A stretch of DNA of 64,000 nucleotides from Okapia johnstoni (lineage: Eukaryota > Chordata > Mammalia > Artiodactyla > Giraffidae): NCBI GenBank assembly GCA_024291935.2, contig CM044309.1, positions 4,526,001-4,590,000 of the forward strand, written 5' to 3'. This document shows positions 45,516-56,409 of this stretch, in pieces. The notes below the pieces were generated by a model. The model ran no database searches and was not told the origin of the DNA. It saw nothing but the letters and a program-made list of their open reading frames with translations. The stretch's first letter is position 1. The number at the start of each line of letters is the position of its first letter. Both the position numbers and the translations under genes were made by a program.

Positions 45516-45903
45516 GGGTCTCTATTCCTGCCCTGGAAATAGGTTCGTCTGTGCCATCTTTCTAGATTCCATATGTGTGTGTTAATATACAGTATTTTTT
45601 TCTCTTTCTGACTTTCTTCATGGGGACATGTGAACACAGTGGAGGAAAGGGAGGGTGGGGTGAATCAGGAGATTGGAGTTGGCATATATACACTACTGTG
45701 TGAAATAGATAGCTAGTGGGAACCTGCTAATAAAGCAGAGGAAGCTCAGCTCGGTGCTTTGTGATGACCTCGATGTATGGGATGGGGGTGGGTTACGGGA
45801 GGGAGGAGCAAGAGGCAGGGGATATGTGTATATATGTAGTCGATTCACTTCACTGTACAGCAGAAACCAGCACAGCACTGTAAAGCAATTATATTCCAAT
45901 GAA
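45516..45903 (+). mobile_element. L1 3' end with 5' inversion (twin priming)
   Basis: The right part (45622-45903) is sense L1 3' UTR: GACATGTGAACACAGTGGAG, TGGCATATATACACTACTG, GTAAAGCAATTATATTCCAA. The left part (45516-45621) is the same L1 upstream segment inverted: its reverse complement reads GGAATCTAGAAAGATGGCAC after AAAGTCAGAAAGAGAAA. The two halves meet near 45621. Confidence 0.88.
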
Positions 45904-45917
45904 ACCATCGTTGAGGG

Positions 45918-46095
45918 TTTATTAGCATTCCAGCTGATGTTCTAGACACTGCACGCATGACCCTGTTTAGTCCTTATATCACTTTTATGATGAGAGGAAA
46001 TACATCTCTATGTTATATGTAAGCAAATAACGTGCACAGTTATCTTAAAACTGGTAATGTTAAGATTCAAACTCAGATTTCTCTGAGGCCTCTTT
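45918..46095 (-). mobile_element. MIR SINE
   Basis: Reverse MIR: ATGTTCTAGACACTGCACGC, ATGATGAGAGGAAATACATC, then AAGATTCAAACTCAGATTTC. Confidence 0.65.
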
Positions 46096-46161
46096 AAAAA
46101 CTATAGAAAGAGCCGGGGCAGTATCGATCTACTCAGAAGCAAGATCCCATATCTGGGTACC

Positions 46162-46458
46162 ACGTGAAAGTGAAAGCCGCTCAGTCATGTCCGACTCTGT
46201 GATCCCATGGACTCTACAGTCCCTGCAATTCTACAGGCCTGAATACTGGAGTGTGTAGCCTTTCCCTTCTCCAGGGGATCTTCCCAACCCAGGAATCAAA
46301 CCCAGGTCTCCCACATTGCAGGCGTATTCTTTCCGAGCTGAGCCACAAGGGAAGCCCAATACCGGAGTGGGTAGCCTTTCCCTTCTCCAGTGGATCTTCC
46401 CGACCCAGGAATAGAACTGGGGTCTCCTGCATTGCAGATTCTTTACCAGCTGAGCTAA
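46162..46458 (-). mobile_element. dimeric Bov-tA SINE
   Basis: Head unit 46358-46458 and complete unit 46162-46357 on the minus strand. The join reads AGCCCAATACCGGAGTGG, the same architecture as the other dimers with a 4-base deletion. Confidence 0.92.
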
Positions 46459-46524
46459 GTCACTGAACCCCATGCAAGTGACTTAAGAGATAAGCAGGGC
46501 TCTCCAGCTATGCACTCATTACCA

Positions 46525-46526
46525 GC

Positions 46527-46572
<46 letters not shown>

Positions 46573-46609
46573 CACACTCACACAAACACAGAGAAAAAGA
46601 GAGAGAGAG
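46525..46609. repeat. (CA)n then (GA)n microsatellite
   Basis: Pure CA repeat to 46571, then imperfect CA and a short GA run. This is a likely polymorphic locus. Confidence 0.95.
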
Positions 46610-47214
46610 CAAGAACTCCAGCTGTCTAAATTCTTCTTATTTCTGATTGTTGCTATTCCAACATTATGCTGAGGAATACTGGTATTGCAATAAAGAAAGC
46701 AGTTCTTCTTCATAGAAGACTAGGGACTCAGAAAGTTAAGGACAATGTGTGAAAAGAAGAGGAAGAAGTCTTTGGAGTGGGCAACAGGGGCAAAGAAAAT
46801 TATCAATTAAGTTTAGTGTTTAATAGGAAATAGAAATTTCATTTTTTTTTAAAAAAAAGCCAAGTCTGACTGACACCTAAATGGAGAAAAAGTTAGAATA
46901 AAAAACAGCTTTTGCTCAGGTAAAAAATTATCTGAGGACCAAGATTTACATGTTGGAAGAGGAAGCTGAGAAAATTCAGAGTATCAACAAGGCCGTTGAA
47001 CAATGGCTGTTCCCAGTGACTTTCATTTTATTGATATACCAATAGAATGATTCATGTAACTACATTTTGTGAAGTATTTAATCGGCCATGTTTAACACAG
47101 CTAGACTTGGAATATAAGTATATTGTGGACCTAAGAGTGGTTCTTTGAGTAAATGGAGCAGCCGGATTCCCTAGGAGACAAAAAGAAGAGAATTTTAAGT
47201 TATTTATTCTATTT
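46610..47214. other. no gene recognised
   Basis: AT-rich. A T-run meets an A-run at 46842-46858. Nothing else is supported. Confidence 0.45.
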
Positions 47215-47461
47215 ACTTGGCTGCGTTGGGTCTTCCTTGTGGCGTGTGAGGTCCTTGCGGTGTCGCGAGTTATCCTCCACTGCGGCCCACGGACTCTCTA
47301 TTTGTGCCAAGCAAGCTCCACAGCACACGGGCTCCGTAGTTGCTTCTCACCAGCTTAGTTGCTCCAAGTCATGTGGGATCTTAATTCTGAGACCCAAGAT
47401 GGAATCCAAGTCCCCTGCATTGCGAGGCAGATTCTTAACCACTGGAAAACCCAGAAGTCCC
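47215..47461 (-). mobile_element. CHR-1-like SINE
   Basis: TTGGCTGCGTTGGGTCTTCC, CTTAGTTGCTCCAAGTCATG, CCCCTGCATTGCGAGGCAG, TTAACCACTGGAAAACCC: a reverse CHR-1-type element, strongly diverged. Confidence 0.78.
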
Positions 47462-47988
47462 AAAAGCTAGAGAAGTTTAAAAGAAAAGGAAGAACTCATA
47501 GAATGGCACAGGGTATATTCTATTATTGATATTTGTTAAATATAAACTAATAGACATTTTTAAATGATCATAGCCACCACTTCCCCTTTGATGTGAGCAC
47601 ATGGGTAAATTTACAGAGAGGTAGCAGGCACAAATCTCCGGATTAAAGCCTGTCGGACACAATATACACAGCTTCACTGCAGGGTTTCACCATCCTGGGT
47701 AAGCAAGCAAGGAACCCATGGATCACAGCCCTGTGTTCTACATCAACCACATACTCTTCAAAGGGGAATATGTGATGGGTGTTGACACTGCATTTTTATA
47801 ATTGCTCTTGTGAAGCACAACTTACTAAAACAAGAAGTCTACTTTTATGGATAGCAAAGGCTTTCTTGTATGGGCTAACCAATTCTGTTAGCTTTGGAAG
47901 AGTTCTGTTTCTCCAACTCAAAATACTTGATAATATTTTTTAAACAATTATTAATACTTGAATTGGCTTGTACTTTATTCAGCAGACA
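47462..47988. other. no gene or known repeat recognised
   Basis: Unique sequence. Confidence 0.45.
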
Positions 47989-47999
47989 TATACCCTTGG

Positions 48000-48274
48000 C
48001 TGCTGCTGCTGCTAAGTCGCTGCAGTCGTGTCAGACTCTGTGCGGCCCCATAGACGGCAGCCAACCAGGCTCCCCCGTCCCTGGGATTCTCCAGGCAAGA
48101 ACACTGGAATGGGTTGCCATTTCCTTCTCCAATGCATGGAAGTGGAAAGTGAAAGTGAAATCTCTCAGTCGTGTCTGACTCTTCGAGACCCCATGGACTG
48201 CAGCCCACCAGGCTCCTCCGTCCATGGGATTTCCCAGGCAAGAGTACTGGAGTGGGGTGCCATTGCCTTCTCTG
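48000..48274 (-). mobile_element. Bov-A2 SINE with clean TSD
   Basis: Two-monomer reverse element of 275 bp. A perfect 11-bp TSD, TATACCCTTGG, flanks it (47989-47999 and 48275-48285). This is a young copy. Confidence 0.97.
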
Positions 48275-48439
48275 TATACCCTTGGATGTATATAGAAAAA
48301 ACATGCAAGTTATATACTCTTCATATCTTTAGAGAGATACTGGATTTTGAATCAAGGAAAAATAGGTTTTTATTTTATTTTTTAATAAAGGAACACAACA
48401 AGTAGAAGGTTTTGGAAAATAAAATGTAATAAAATATTA

Positions 48440-49335
48440 TACAGAAAAAATATTCATCAAAGGGGTTAAAGATAAAGAAATTTTATTAACAGGGCAAATA
48501 CCTAATAATTGAAGTTCCCAAAAGATGAAAGAAGGCAGATGAAAAGAAATTATAAAAGCCATAAATCTAAAGTATTTTGCAAAACCAAAGGATTTGAAAT
48601 CTAGATTAAAAGAACCACTGAGTACCCTGTACAATGAACAAAAACAAGAAAATGATGCACCTAGAGGTCATCATTATGAAATTTTACAACCCTCAAAACA
48701 AAGAGAAGACCCCAAAACGTTCAGAGAATAAAAAGACCACCTATTAAGGATAACATTGTATTTATAAAGCAACACTAGAAACTTAAAAAAAAAAGGAAGA
48801 AGGAAGGACATCATCAAATTCTTTGTGAAGAGCAATTTCAGTTTAGCATTCCAAACCCAGCTAAGCCACTAATCAAGGGCAATGGTAGAATAAACAGACC
48901 TTTCTGAACATTCAAGTTCTTTGAAACTTTACTAAAGTATTTGAAACTCTAGTTCCGGAATTTTCTCTGGAATTTCTGTAGGATGTTCTCCTTCAAAATA
49001 ATGGAATAAACCAACAAGAGTAAGACATGAGATCCAAGAGGAAATGAGGCCTCACACAGAAGAATGTCAAAGAGGATCCCTTGATGATAGAAAGAAGTTC
49101 CAGGGCAAAAACTTCACGGGAGGCCATGTAAGCAACCAGAATAGGTTGTAACAGAATGAAACAAATGTCCAGAAGAAAACAATCCAGAAAATGAAAGTGG
49201 TAGATTTTCTGATGTATTTACGAGGAAAATTTCATTTGAAAAAACAGCGGAGGGACTTGAGGAGAACAAGCATATACAATAAGGTACACAGAAGTTGAAT
49301 GAATTAAAAAGGGAAAAAGAATTATGTAAAAAAAA
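48440..49335 (+). mobile_element. ancient L1ME-like fragment
   Basis: Matches old L1ME 3' wording: ATCATTATGAAATTTTACAAC, AAAACAAAGAGAAGACCCC, AGCATTCCAAACCCAGCTAAG, GATGTTCTCCTTCAAAATAATG. The boundaries are approximate. Confidence 0.6.
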
Positions 49336-49341
49336 AAAAAA

Positions 49342-49530
49342 ATCACTAAGTCATGTCTGACTCTTGGAATCCCATGAACCATAGCCCGCCAGGTCCATGG
49401 AATTCTCCAGGCAAGAATGCTGGAATGGGTTGCCATTTCCTTCTCCAGGGGAACTTCTTGACCCAGGAACTGAACCCAGGTCTCCTGCTTTGCAGGCAGA
49501 TGCTTTACCGACCGAGCTACGCAGGAAGCC
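49342..49530 (-). mobile_element. Bov-tA SINE
   Basis: Reverse Bov-tA preceded by a 14-base A-run. The body has a small deletion (GCCAGGTCCATGG). Ends TACGCAGGAAGCC. It interrupts the L1ME-like sequence. Confidence 0.9.
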
Positions 49531-49544
49531 TAGAAAAAGAAAAA

Positions 49545-50330
49545 AGGTTGTGCAAAAATAGAAACATAATCACAACATGCTGTATAATCAGTGAATGTTG
49601 ATTTAACATAAATCATGGTATAGTTATTGATGGACAGGGAATGATGATAGACAGTAAAACTCTCATCTATGGAAAAAGAAGTCAATAGATATTGTTCAGT
49701 CTCAAATACAGTACAGGGTGCTCAGACGCCCACTCTTGTCTGACTCTTTGTGACCTCACGGACTGTTGCCCACCAGGCTCCTCTGTCCATGGGATTCTCC
49801 CAGGAGAGTTTCTTGGAGAAATGCTTGGTTTCAGATCTGGAGTAGGAAGTGCACAGAATGAGCCCAGGACAACTTGTCACAGCTGAAAACCAGGACACGA
49901 TCAAGGATCACTGAGTGGTAGATACAGAGTTCAATGCAGTGCTCTCTCTACATTTGTTTGTGTTTGAGAATTTTCCCTGTTAAAAGAAAAAATGAGTTGG
50001 GATGTAGAGTTTGGAGGAGAAAAAGAGAACTTCCTAGTAAATGCACTCTAATTCTATTTGAATATTTTAAATAGGAATGCAAATATATGTATTCCTCATG
50101 CAAATTCTAATTAATTTTAGATTAAAATTTAAAAGAAACAGTGGTGTAAGCATATTACTTAGAAGTGTGAGGTTAAGTCCCATGGAGACTAATAAGGGTT
50201 GAAAATATTGGCCAAAGGGAAGTACAACAAGAGCATGAAGAGAGGTGAACAGGGAATTGTTGTTTTGTTGTTTGTAAGTCTTTTGGTCTTACTTGGCTTT
50301 TAAATTATGTGCCTTTTTTACTTCAGTAAA
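49545..50330 (+). mobile_element. possible continuation of the L1ME-like element
   Basis: A-rich sequence ending CTTACTTGGCTTTTAAATTA and TACTTCAGTAAAAACAAAC is compatible with an old L1 3' UTR. Assignment is weak, and a BovA fragment lies inside. Confidence 0.4.
49718..49805 (-). mobile_element. BovA 3' fragment
   Basis: Reverse BovA end only: TCTGACTCTTTGTGACCTC to CTGTCCATGGGATTCTCCCA, from 5' truncation. Confidence 0.85.
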
Positions 50331-50369
50331 AACAAACTTTAATTTTAAAGTATAACATTTTTAATAGAA

Positions 50370-50590
50370 GATAATGGGCTTTGGGATCGCATGGAACATT
50401 AAAAACTTGATTTGGGCATTTACCAGCTAAGAGGCCTTGAGCTGTGGCTTAATCTCTCTCAGTCTGTTCCTCTATGAAATAAAGATAATAAAAATATCCA
50501 CCTGTGGAGTCCTGAAGTTTTAACATAATACATTTGAAGCAATTAGCCTGGCACACATTCAGTACATGGTAGATATTATTACTGTATTAT
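50370..50590 (+). mobile_element. MIR SINE
   Basis: GGGCATTTACCAGCTAAGAGG, CTTAATCTCTCTCAGTCTG, AAATAAAGATAATAAAAATATC, GCCTGGCACACATTCAGTAC, then TATTATTACTG. Confidence 0.82.
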
Positions 50591-50962
50591 ATTTAGAACC
50601 TTTGCAAAAGCTGAGCTCTAACGCTGCCTAAAGCTGAGACAGGTGGTCAAAGGCTGCCTATATAGAGCGTGGATGGATGAGGATGCTGGGTGGGGTGGGT
50701 AGTGTGCCCTCCTCCAACTTAAGGAGCAGAGAGAGCTGGAGGAATCTGAGGGATGAGATGTCCTCAGAGGGGAAGTCAAGTTTCCCTCATAAAAGGAACA
50801 GAGAAGCTAAGGCACAAGGATACTAACAGAACTATAATAACCAGTCTGTACTAAACGCTGGTGATTTAAGATCCCGTAACTCTTCAAATCCAATTAGGAA
50901 GTTGCAGCCCAAATTGGATTGAGAGGGAGCTGAAAGTAAGCAGACTGACTTTTCTACACTTC
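50591..50962. other. no gene or known repeat recognised
   Basis: Unique sequence. Confidence 0.45.
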
Positions 50963-50975
50963 CAGTACATTGTTA

Positions 50976-51247
50976 CGGAGAAAACAATGGCACCCCACTC
51001 CAGTATTCTTGCCTGGAAAATCCCATGGACGGAGGAGCCTGGTGGGCTGCAGCCCATGGGGTCGCTAAGAGTCGGACATGACTGAGCGACTTCACTTTCA
51101 CTTTTCCCTTTCATGCATTGGAGAAGGAAATGGCAAACCACTCCGGTGTTCTTGTCTGGAGAATCCCAGGGACGGGGGTGCCTGGTGGGCTGCCGTCTAT
51201 GGGGTCACACAGAATCGGACACAACTGAAGCGACTTAGCAGCAGCAA
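50976..51247 (+). mobile_element. Bov-A2 SINE with clean TSD
   Basis: Two complete monomers. A perfect 13-bp TSD, CAGTACATTGTTA, flanks it (50963-50975 and 51248-51260), the longest TSD I found here. Confidence 0.97.
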
Positions 51248-51410
51248 CAGTACATTGTTAACAGAAATGCAGAGAGAATAAACAAGTCTTGGATCAAATG
51301 CATGTTGATCAGTATGAGTAAAATTAATCAGGAAGACATACTTTTATATAGGTCTCAAATTTCTTTAAAATTAGTTGTAGTAATGTGTCAATTTCTTATA
51401 CACAATGCAT

Positions 51411-51603
51411 GTGCGCTAAGTCACTTCAGTTGTGTCTGACTCTTTGCAATCCTATGGGCTGTAGCCCTCCAGGCTCTTCTGTTCATGGGATTCTCCAGGC
51501 AGGAATACTGGAGTGGGTTGCCATACCCTCCTCCAGGGGATCTTCCTGACCCAGAGATCAAACTGCCATCTCTTATGTCTCCTGCATTGGCAGGTGGGTT
51601 CTT
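51411..51603 (-). mobile_element. Bov-tA SINE truncated by BovB
   Basis: Reverse Bov-tA that stops at GGTGGGTTCTTT, exactly where the BovB tail begins. The outer head is absent from the far side of the BovB. Confidence 0.9.
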
Positions 51604-52900
51604 TCAGTTCAGTTCAGTCACTCAGTTGTGTCCAACTCTTTACGACCCCATGGACTGCAGCACGCCAGGATTCCCTGTCCACCACTGACTCCCAGAGCTT
51701 GCTCAAACTCATGTCCATCAAAGTGGTGATGCCATCCAACCATCTCATCCTCTGTCATCCCCTTCTCCTCCTGCCTTCAATCTTTCCCAGCATCAGGGTC
51801 TTTTCCAGTGAGTCAGTTCTTCTCATCAGGTGTCCAAAGTATTGGAGCTTCAGCTTCAGCATCAGTCCTTCCAGTGGATTCTCAGGACCGATTTCCTTTA
51901 GGAGGGGCTCGTTGGATCTCCTTGCAGTCCAAGGGACCCTCAAGAGTCTTCTCCAACACCACAGTTCAAAAGCATCAGTTCTTCGGCGCTCAGCTTTCTT
52001 TATGGTCCAACTCTCACATCCATACATGACTACTGGAAAAACCACAGCTTTGACTAGATGGACCCTTGTCAGCAAAGTAATGTCTTTGCTTTTTAACATG
52101 CTGTCTAGGTTTGTCTTTTAGTATTTGAAATAGCTCAACTGGAATTCCATCACCTCCACTAGCTTTGTTTGCAGTGATGCTTCCTAAGGTCCACTTGACT
52201 TCACATTCCAGGATGTCTGGCTCTAGGTGAGTGATCACACCATCATGAATCTCTGGGTCATGAATATCTTTTTTGTATAGTCCTTCTGTGTATTCTTGCC
52301 ACCTCTTCTTAATATCTTCTGCTTCTGTTAGGTCCACATCATTTCTGTCCTTTATTGTGACCATCTTTACATGAAATGTTCCCTTGGTATCTCTAGTTTT
52401 CTTGAAGAGATCTCTAGTCTTTCCCATTCTATTGTTTTCCTCTATTTCTTTGCATTGATCACTGAGGAAGGCTTTCTTGTCTCTCCTTGCTATTCTTTGG
52501 AACTCTGCATTCAAATGGGTATATCTTTCCTTTTATCCTTTGCCTTTAGCTTCTCTTCTTTTCTCAGCTATTTGTAAGGCTCCTCAGACAGCCATTTTGC
52601 CTTTTTTGCATTTCTTTTTCTTGGTGATGGACTTGATCACTGCCTCCTGTACAATGTCATGACCCTCCATCCATAGTTCATCAGGCACTCTGTCTATCAG
52701 ATCTAACCCTTGAATCTATTTCTCACTTCCACTGTATAATCGTAAGGGATTTGATTTAGGTCATACCTGAGTGGTTTTGTGGTTTTCCTCACTTTTTTCA
52801 ATTTAAGTCTGAATTTGGCAATAAGGAGTTCATGATCTGAGCCACAGTCAGCTCCCAGTCTTGTTTTGCTGACTGTATAGAGCTTCTCCATCTTTGGCTG
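51604..52900 (-). mobile_element. BovB LINE with RT core deleted
   Basis: The minus strand starts with the end of the APE-type endonuclease (DCGSDHELLIAKFRLKLKK, 52703-52939). It continues through the linker (QRIARRDKKAFLSDQCKEIE; frame 52014-52514) to GGDGIPVELFQILKD. It then jumps at about 52112-52118 to the C-terminal part (MLKSKDITLLTRVHLVK, 51755-52099). The RT palm, including the YADD box, is missing. It ends in a reversed ACTGA tail. Confidence 0.93.
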
Positions 52901-53094
52901 TGAGTGCAATTGTGCGGTAGTTTGAACATTCTCTTGCATTGCCTTTGTTTGGAATTGGAATGAAAACTGACCTTTTCCAGTCCTGTGGCCACTGCTGAGT
53001 TTTCCAAATTTGCTGGCATATTGAGTGCAGTACTTTCACAGCATCATCTTTTAGGATTTGAAATAGCTCAACTGGAATTCCATCACCCCCACTT
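52901..53094 (-). mobile_element. second BovB segment joined head to tail
   Basis: The minus strand encodes GGDGIPVELFQILKDDAVKV, then a stretch to SNYRTIAL, the start of the RT domain, which in BovB lies downstream of the endonuclease. Here it sits upstream of the endonuclease end, so the order is scrambled. The junction is at 52900/52901. Confidence 0.9.
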
Positions 53095-53750
53095 AGTTCA
53101 CACTGAAGAGTTGAACTCTGCCTTAGTCCTAGAATGACTTGAGCCCCACATGAACCCTGTAGGCTCTGGGAGGGACTTACCACTAACGCTAAATCCAGAG
53201 CCTGTTGTCAGGAGGCGCAGCCACCCACCTCTACTCACTGGTTTTCTGTTTCTCAGTCACTCTTTGGCCCTCTGTAATCAGCCTTCTCACTCCACCACAG
53301 ATAAAAGCAACTTAAGCAAAATTGCACAAGGAAGTTCAGAAAAATGTCATTCTTTTCCTTCCTGAGACAGTCCCCCTGGGACGTCTATAGAGTGACACCT
53401 TTGTTCCACTTTCTATGTGTTCAGCACAAGTAATGTTTATTGAATACAGTGTTTATCAGTAACGAAAAAAAAAAAACCAAGAAACTGCCACTTTCCTTCC
53501 AAAGATGTTAAGCATGTTAAAGATTCTGCCACTGTATATCTCTTCGCTAGAACTAAGAATGAAAAAGAAGAAGCAAAGGCAGAGAGAGCCTACATAAGTT
53601 ATATATATATATATCAAGTGAATTCTTGGTTGAGATGTGATATGTTTGAACTATTGTGGGTTTTTTTTTTTCCCAGTTGTACGTACAGCTTCCTATACTC
53701 CTAAATGTTTACTACTGGTTTACTTTCTGTTTTTAAAGAACTACCTTGTC
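53095..53750. other. no gene or known repeat recognised
   Basis: Unique sequence with an A-run (53465-53476) and a short TA repeat (53600-53615). Confidence 0.45.
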
Positions 53751-54014
53751 TTTTTTGGCTGCACCGGGTTTCCCTCGCTGCATGAAGGCTTTCTCTAGTT
53801 GTGGCGAGGGGTGGGCTAATCTCCTCTTCGGTGTTCCTCTTCATTCCAGCTCACAGGCTTCTCACTGCAGTGGCTTCTCTTGTTGCAGAGCAGGGGCTCT
53901 AGGCAGGAGGGTTTAGTTGCTCCATGGCACGGGCTAACTTCCCAGACCAGGGATCGAACCCATGTCCCCTGCATTGGCAGGCGGATTCTTAACCACTAGA
54001 CCACCAGGGAAGTC
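53751..54014 (-). mobile_element. CHR-1-like SINE
   Basis: TTTTTTGGCTGCACCGGGTTTC, CTTTCTCTAGTTGTGGCGAG, GCAGTGGCTTCTCTTGTTGC, GGATCGAACCCATGTCCCC, ACCACTAGACCACCAGGG: a near-full reverse CHR-1-type element. Confidence 0.88.
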
Positions 54015-54099
54015 ATACTGTTTATTTATATATTTCATACTAAACTTTAAGCTGAGTGAGGAGGCAAACCCTTTAGATTCCAGTCGTATAGATTCCAAA

Positions 54100-54485
54100 T
54101 TGTTGCTCAGTCACATCTCTGTGACCATCACCATGTTACCTGATCACCTTAATCCTCAGTTCCCCCATCTGCAAACTGGTACGTAAGTGTTGCTCAGTCA
54201 TGTCCGACTCTGCAACCCCACGGACTGTAGCCCACCAGGCTCATCTGTCCATAGGATTTCCCAGTCAAGAATACTGGAGCGGGTGGCCATTTCCTCCTCC
54301 AGGGGATCTTCCCAACCCAGGGACTGAACCTGGGTGTCCTGCATCGCAGGCAGATTCGTTACCATCTGAGCCACCAGGAAAACCCATAAAACCAACTTCA
54401 CAGGGGTTTTCTGAGGCCTAAAGGAGGGAATCTACGCAAAATGCTTAGCACATTGCCAAGGGCTCAGCAGTGGTAGCTATTATGA
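54100..54485 (+). mobile_element. MIR SINE split by Bov-tA
   Basis: The left part (54100-54184) has TCCTCAGTTCCCCCATCTGC. The right part (54386-54485) resumes CCAACTTCACAGGGGTTTTC and reaches CTTAGCACATTGCC and GGTAGCTATTATGAC. Confidence 0.78.
54185..54385 (-). mobile_element. Bov-tA SINE inserted in MIR
   Basis: Reverse Bov-tA from AAGTGTTGCTCAGTCATGTC to GAGCCACCAGGAAAACCC, lying inside a MIR. No clean TSD was identified. Confidence 0.93.
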
Positions 54486-54509
54486 CTGTAACCCCTACAG
54501 CTCTATGGA

Positions 54510-54725
54510 ACAAACAGCTATTTAGCATTTACTGTAAGCCAGGCACCCCCATAGTGCTCAGTAAGTATCAACTTATGATTATTCAAAAAACCTGTGAAAT
54601 GTTTATTATTATTATTAATCAGTTTTATATCAGAGGGCACAGTAAAATTGAAAAACTGCTTCAGGATCGCACAGCTGAAAGGTGGCCGAGCCAGAGTCTG
54701 CACTGGGGAAGCCTGAACCTAGAAT
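54510..54725 (-). mobile_element. MIR SINE
   Basis: Reverse MIR next to the sense MIR: AGCATTTACTGTAAGCCAGG, then TATTATTATTATTAATCAG, and GGATCGCACAGCTGAAAGG. Confidence 0.75.
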
Positions 54726-55861
54726 GGGGGCCGCGACCCCCAGCTCTGCAGCTCCAGCTCCTCTTCTGCCCTCCCTCTCTCTATTCCTCTCGTCAGCATT
54801 AAACACAGACAGGACCAGAAAGCTTCCAGGAACAAACATGGGGGTAATTTTAAAAGACTTTAAAAGGTTTTTTTCTCACTTTAAAACATAACTTTTCTAC
54901 TTAATAATTGATTTAACTAAACATCAGTTGCCATGTTTAAGAGAAAGTAAAGTTGCAATAATATTAACTACACGTGCTTCAATCCTCCTCATTGTTTTTT
55001 CATAGTGAGCAAAAGCTCACCGGTTGTCTCCGTATGTAGAGATGAAGATATCCATTTCACCTTAAGGCTGAGATATGAAACAGAAGGAAGCATTCTGAAG
55101 TAATTGATTCTCATGGGATTTGAAATCTAACATATTAACTCGAATTTTATTTGCAAACATCTCATTACCTCTCACCAACCAACCTGCTAAAGACAGATGC
55201 TGCTGCTTCTTTAAAATACTACACATCTCATGCTTCCAGAGAAGCTTTTCACATGAGGGTATGAGATGCATAATCTGCACTTTCCAGCCTCCTTTGCAGA
55301 CACCACCACTTAGAACTTCACATTATCATGTTGCTACTGGGACAGATAGAAGTATCTTCTGTCTGCTCATGATGTATTAATACATCCTCACTGTACCAGC
55401 AGCTCCTTTAAAATGTGTGTCATATACACGTGAAGTATCCCCCAGAGGCCATGGGCTCCAGGTATCTATAAAGTAAACACAGACAAAGTTAAACAGCAGA
55501 ATACAAGCGCGCATGTGTGCTGGTAGGATGATACAGACTCCAAGGAAAGGGGGAAGATAAGAAGCCAAAATCCTAATGACCATCTCATTCCAACAGAGTC
55601 AGTTAAAAAGATGCTGTAGCCATTTCCTTCCTATTCATTCACTTGTTGACTGAACTAAGGTCACATTGAAAGACATCAGTTTGCACGGGGTAGCACTTAA
55701 CTCATCCTTACCTCGCCCCCTCACAAATAAATCCAGAGTGACAAGGGTTCCAATAAAATTAAATGCAGGAAAAAAAACAAAGATACTGGTTTGTCTTGAC
55801 TATGTTTTACTCATAACACTCTAAAAATTCATTACTAAATGATTAATTGAAAAAGTAGAGA
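54726..55861. other. no gene or known repeat recognised
   Basis: About 1.1 kb of unique-looking sequence. Short frames have no domain. Confidence 0.45.
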
Positions 55862-56045
55862 GTCAGCAAACCTCGGGAAATTATTTAATTTCTCTAGGAC
55901 TCAGATTTCCCAAAACACTTACTCTGCATTTAGTCCTACTAAATTATTTTCAATTTCTTGAAGGGACCATTTCTGTTAAATATATTTTCAGTCCCCACAT
56001 CTATTGCCTGGAACTTAGTAGGTTCTCAGTAGAAATTGGTTTTTT
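55862..56045 (+). mobile_element. MIR-like piece followed by an L2 3' end
   Basis: 55862-55918 has ATTATTTAATTTCTCTAGGAC-type MIR wording. 55935-56045 has an L2-like end with CATCTATTGCCTGGAACTTAG and TAGGTTCTCAGTAG. Confidence 0.5.
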
Positions 56046-56409
56046 AGGATGTTAGGAAAATCTGCTATAGTCAATAACTGAAGAAGTGAAAGAATACAGC
56101 TGCTTATTTGCTATATTCTGCCTTGATCTCTCACTACACAATTAGTGATGCCTGTATGATCATACAAGCCCTGGGAAAATAAATCACTTCCAAGAATTTA
56201 TTAGAGCGAGAGAGACTTTGCCTTGGGAGAGAACAGAGCCTTGCAGCAATGTATTGACTGTTAATGTAGAGTTCTTTTATTTTGTTCCTGGGTGGATTTA
56301 ACTTTTACAATGAAAATAAAAGATTAGTCCAGAAACTTGAAACAGACCAAACTAAAAAGTAATCAGACAAAGAATAACTATATCTGTATCCTGTGCTTTC
56401 ACTTATGTT
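56046..56409. other. no gene or known repeat recognised
   Basis: AT-rich sequence. Confidence 0.4.

Noticed and set aside
51513..52121. 202-codon plus-strand frame as a gene
   Set aside because: Spans reverse Bov-tA and antisense BovB.
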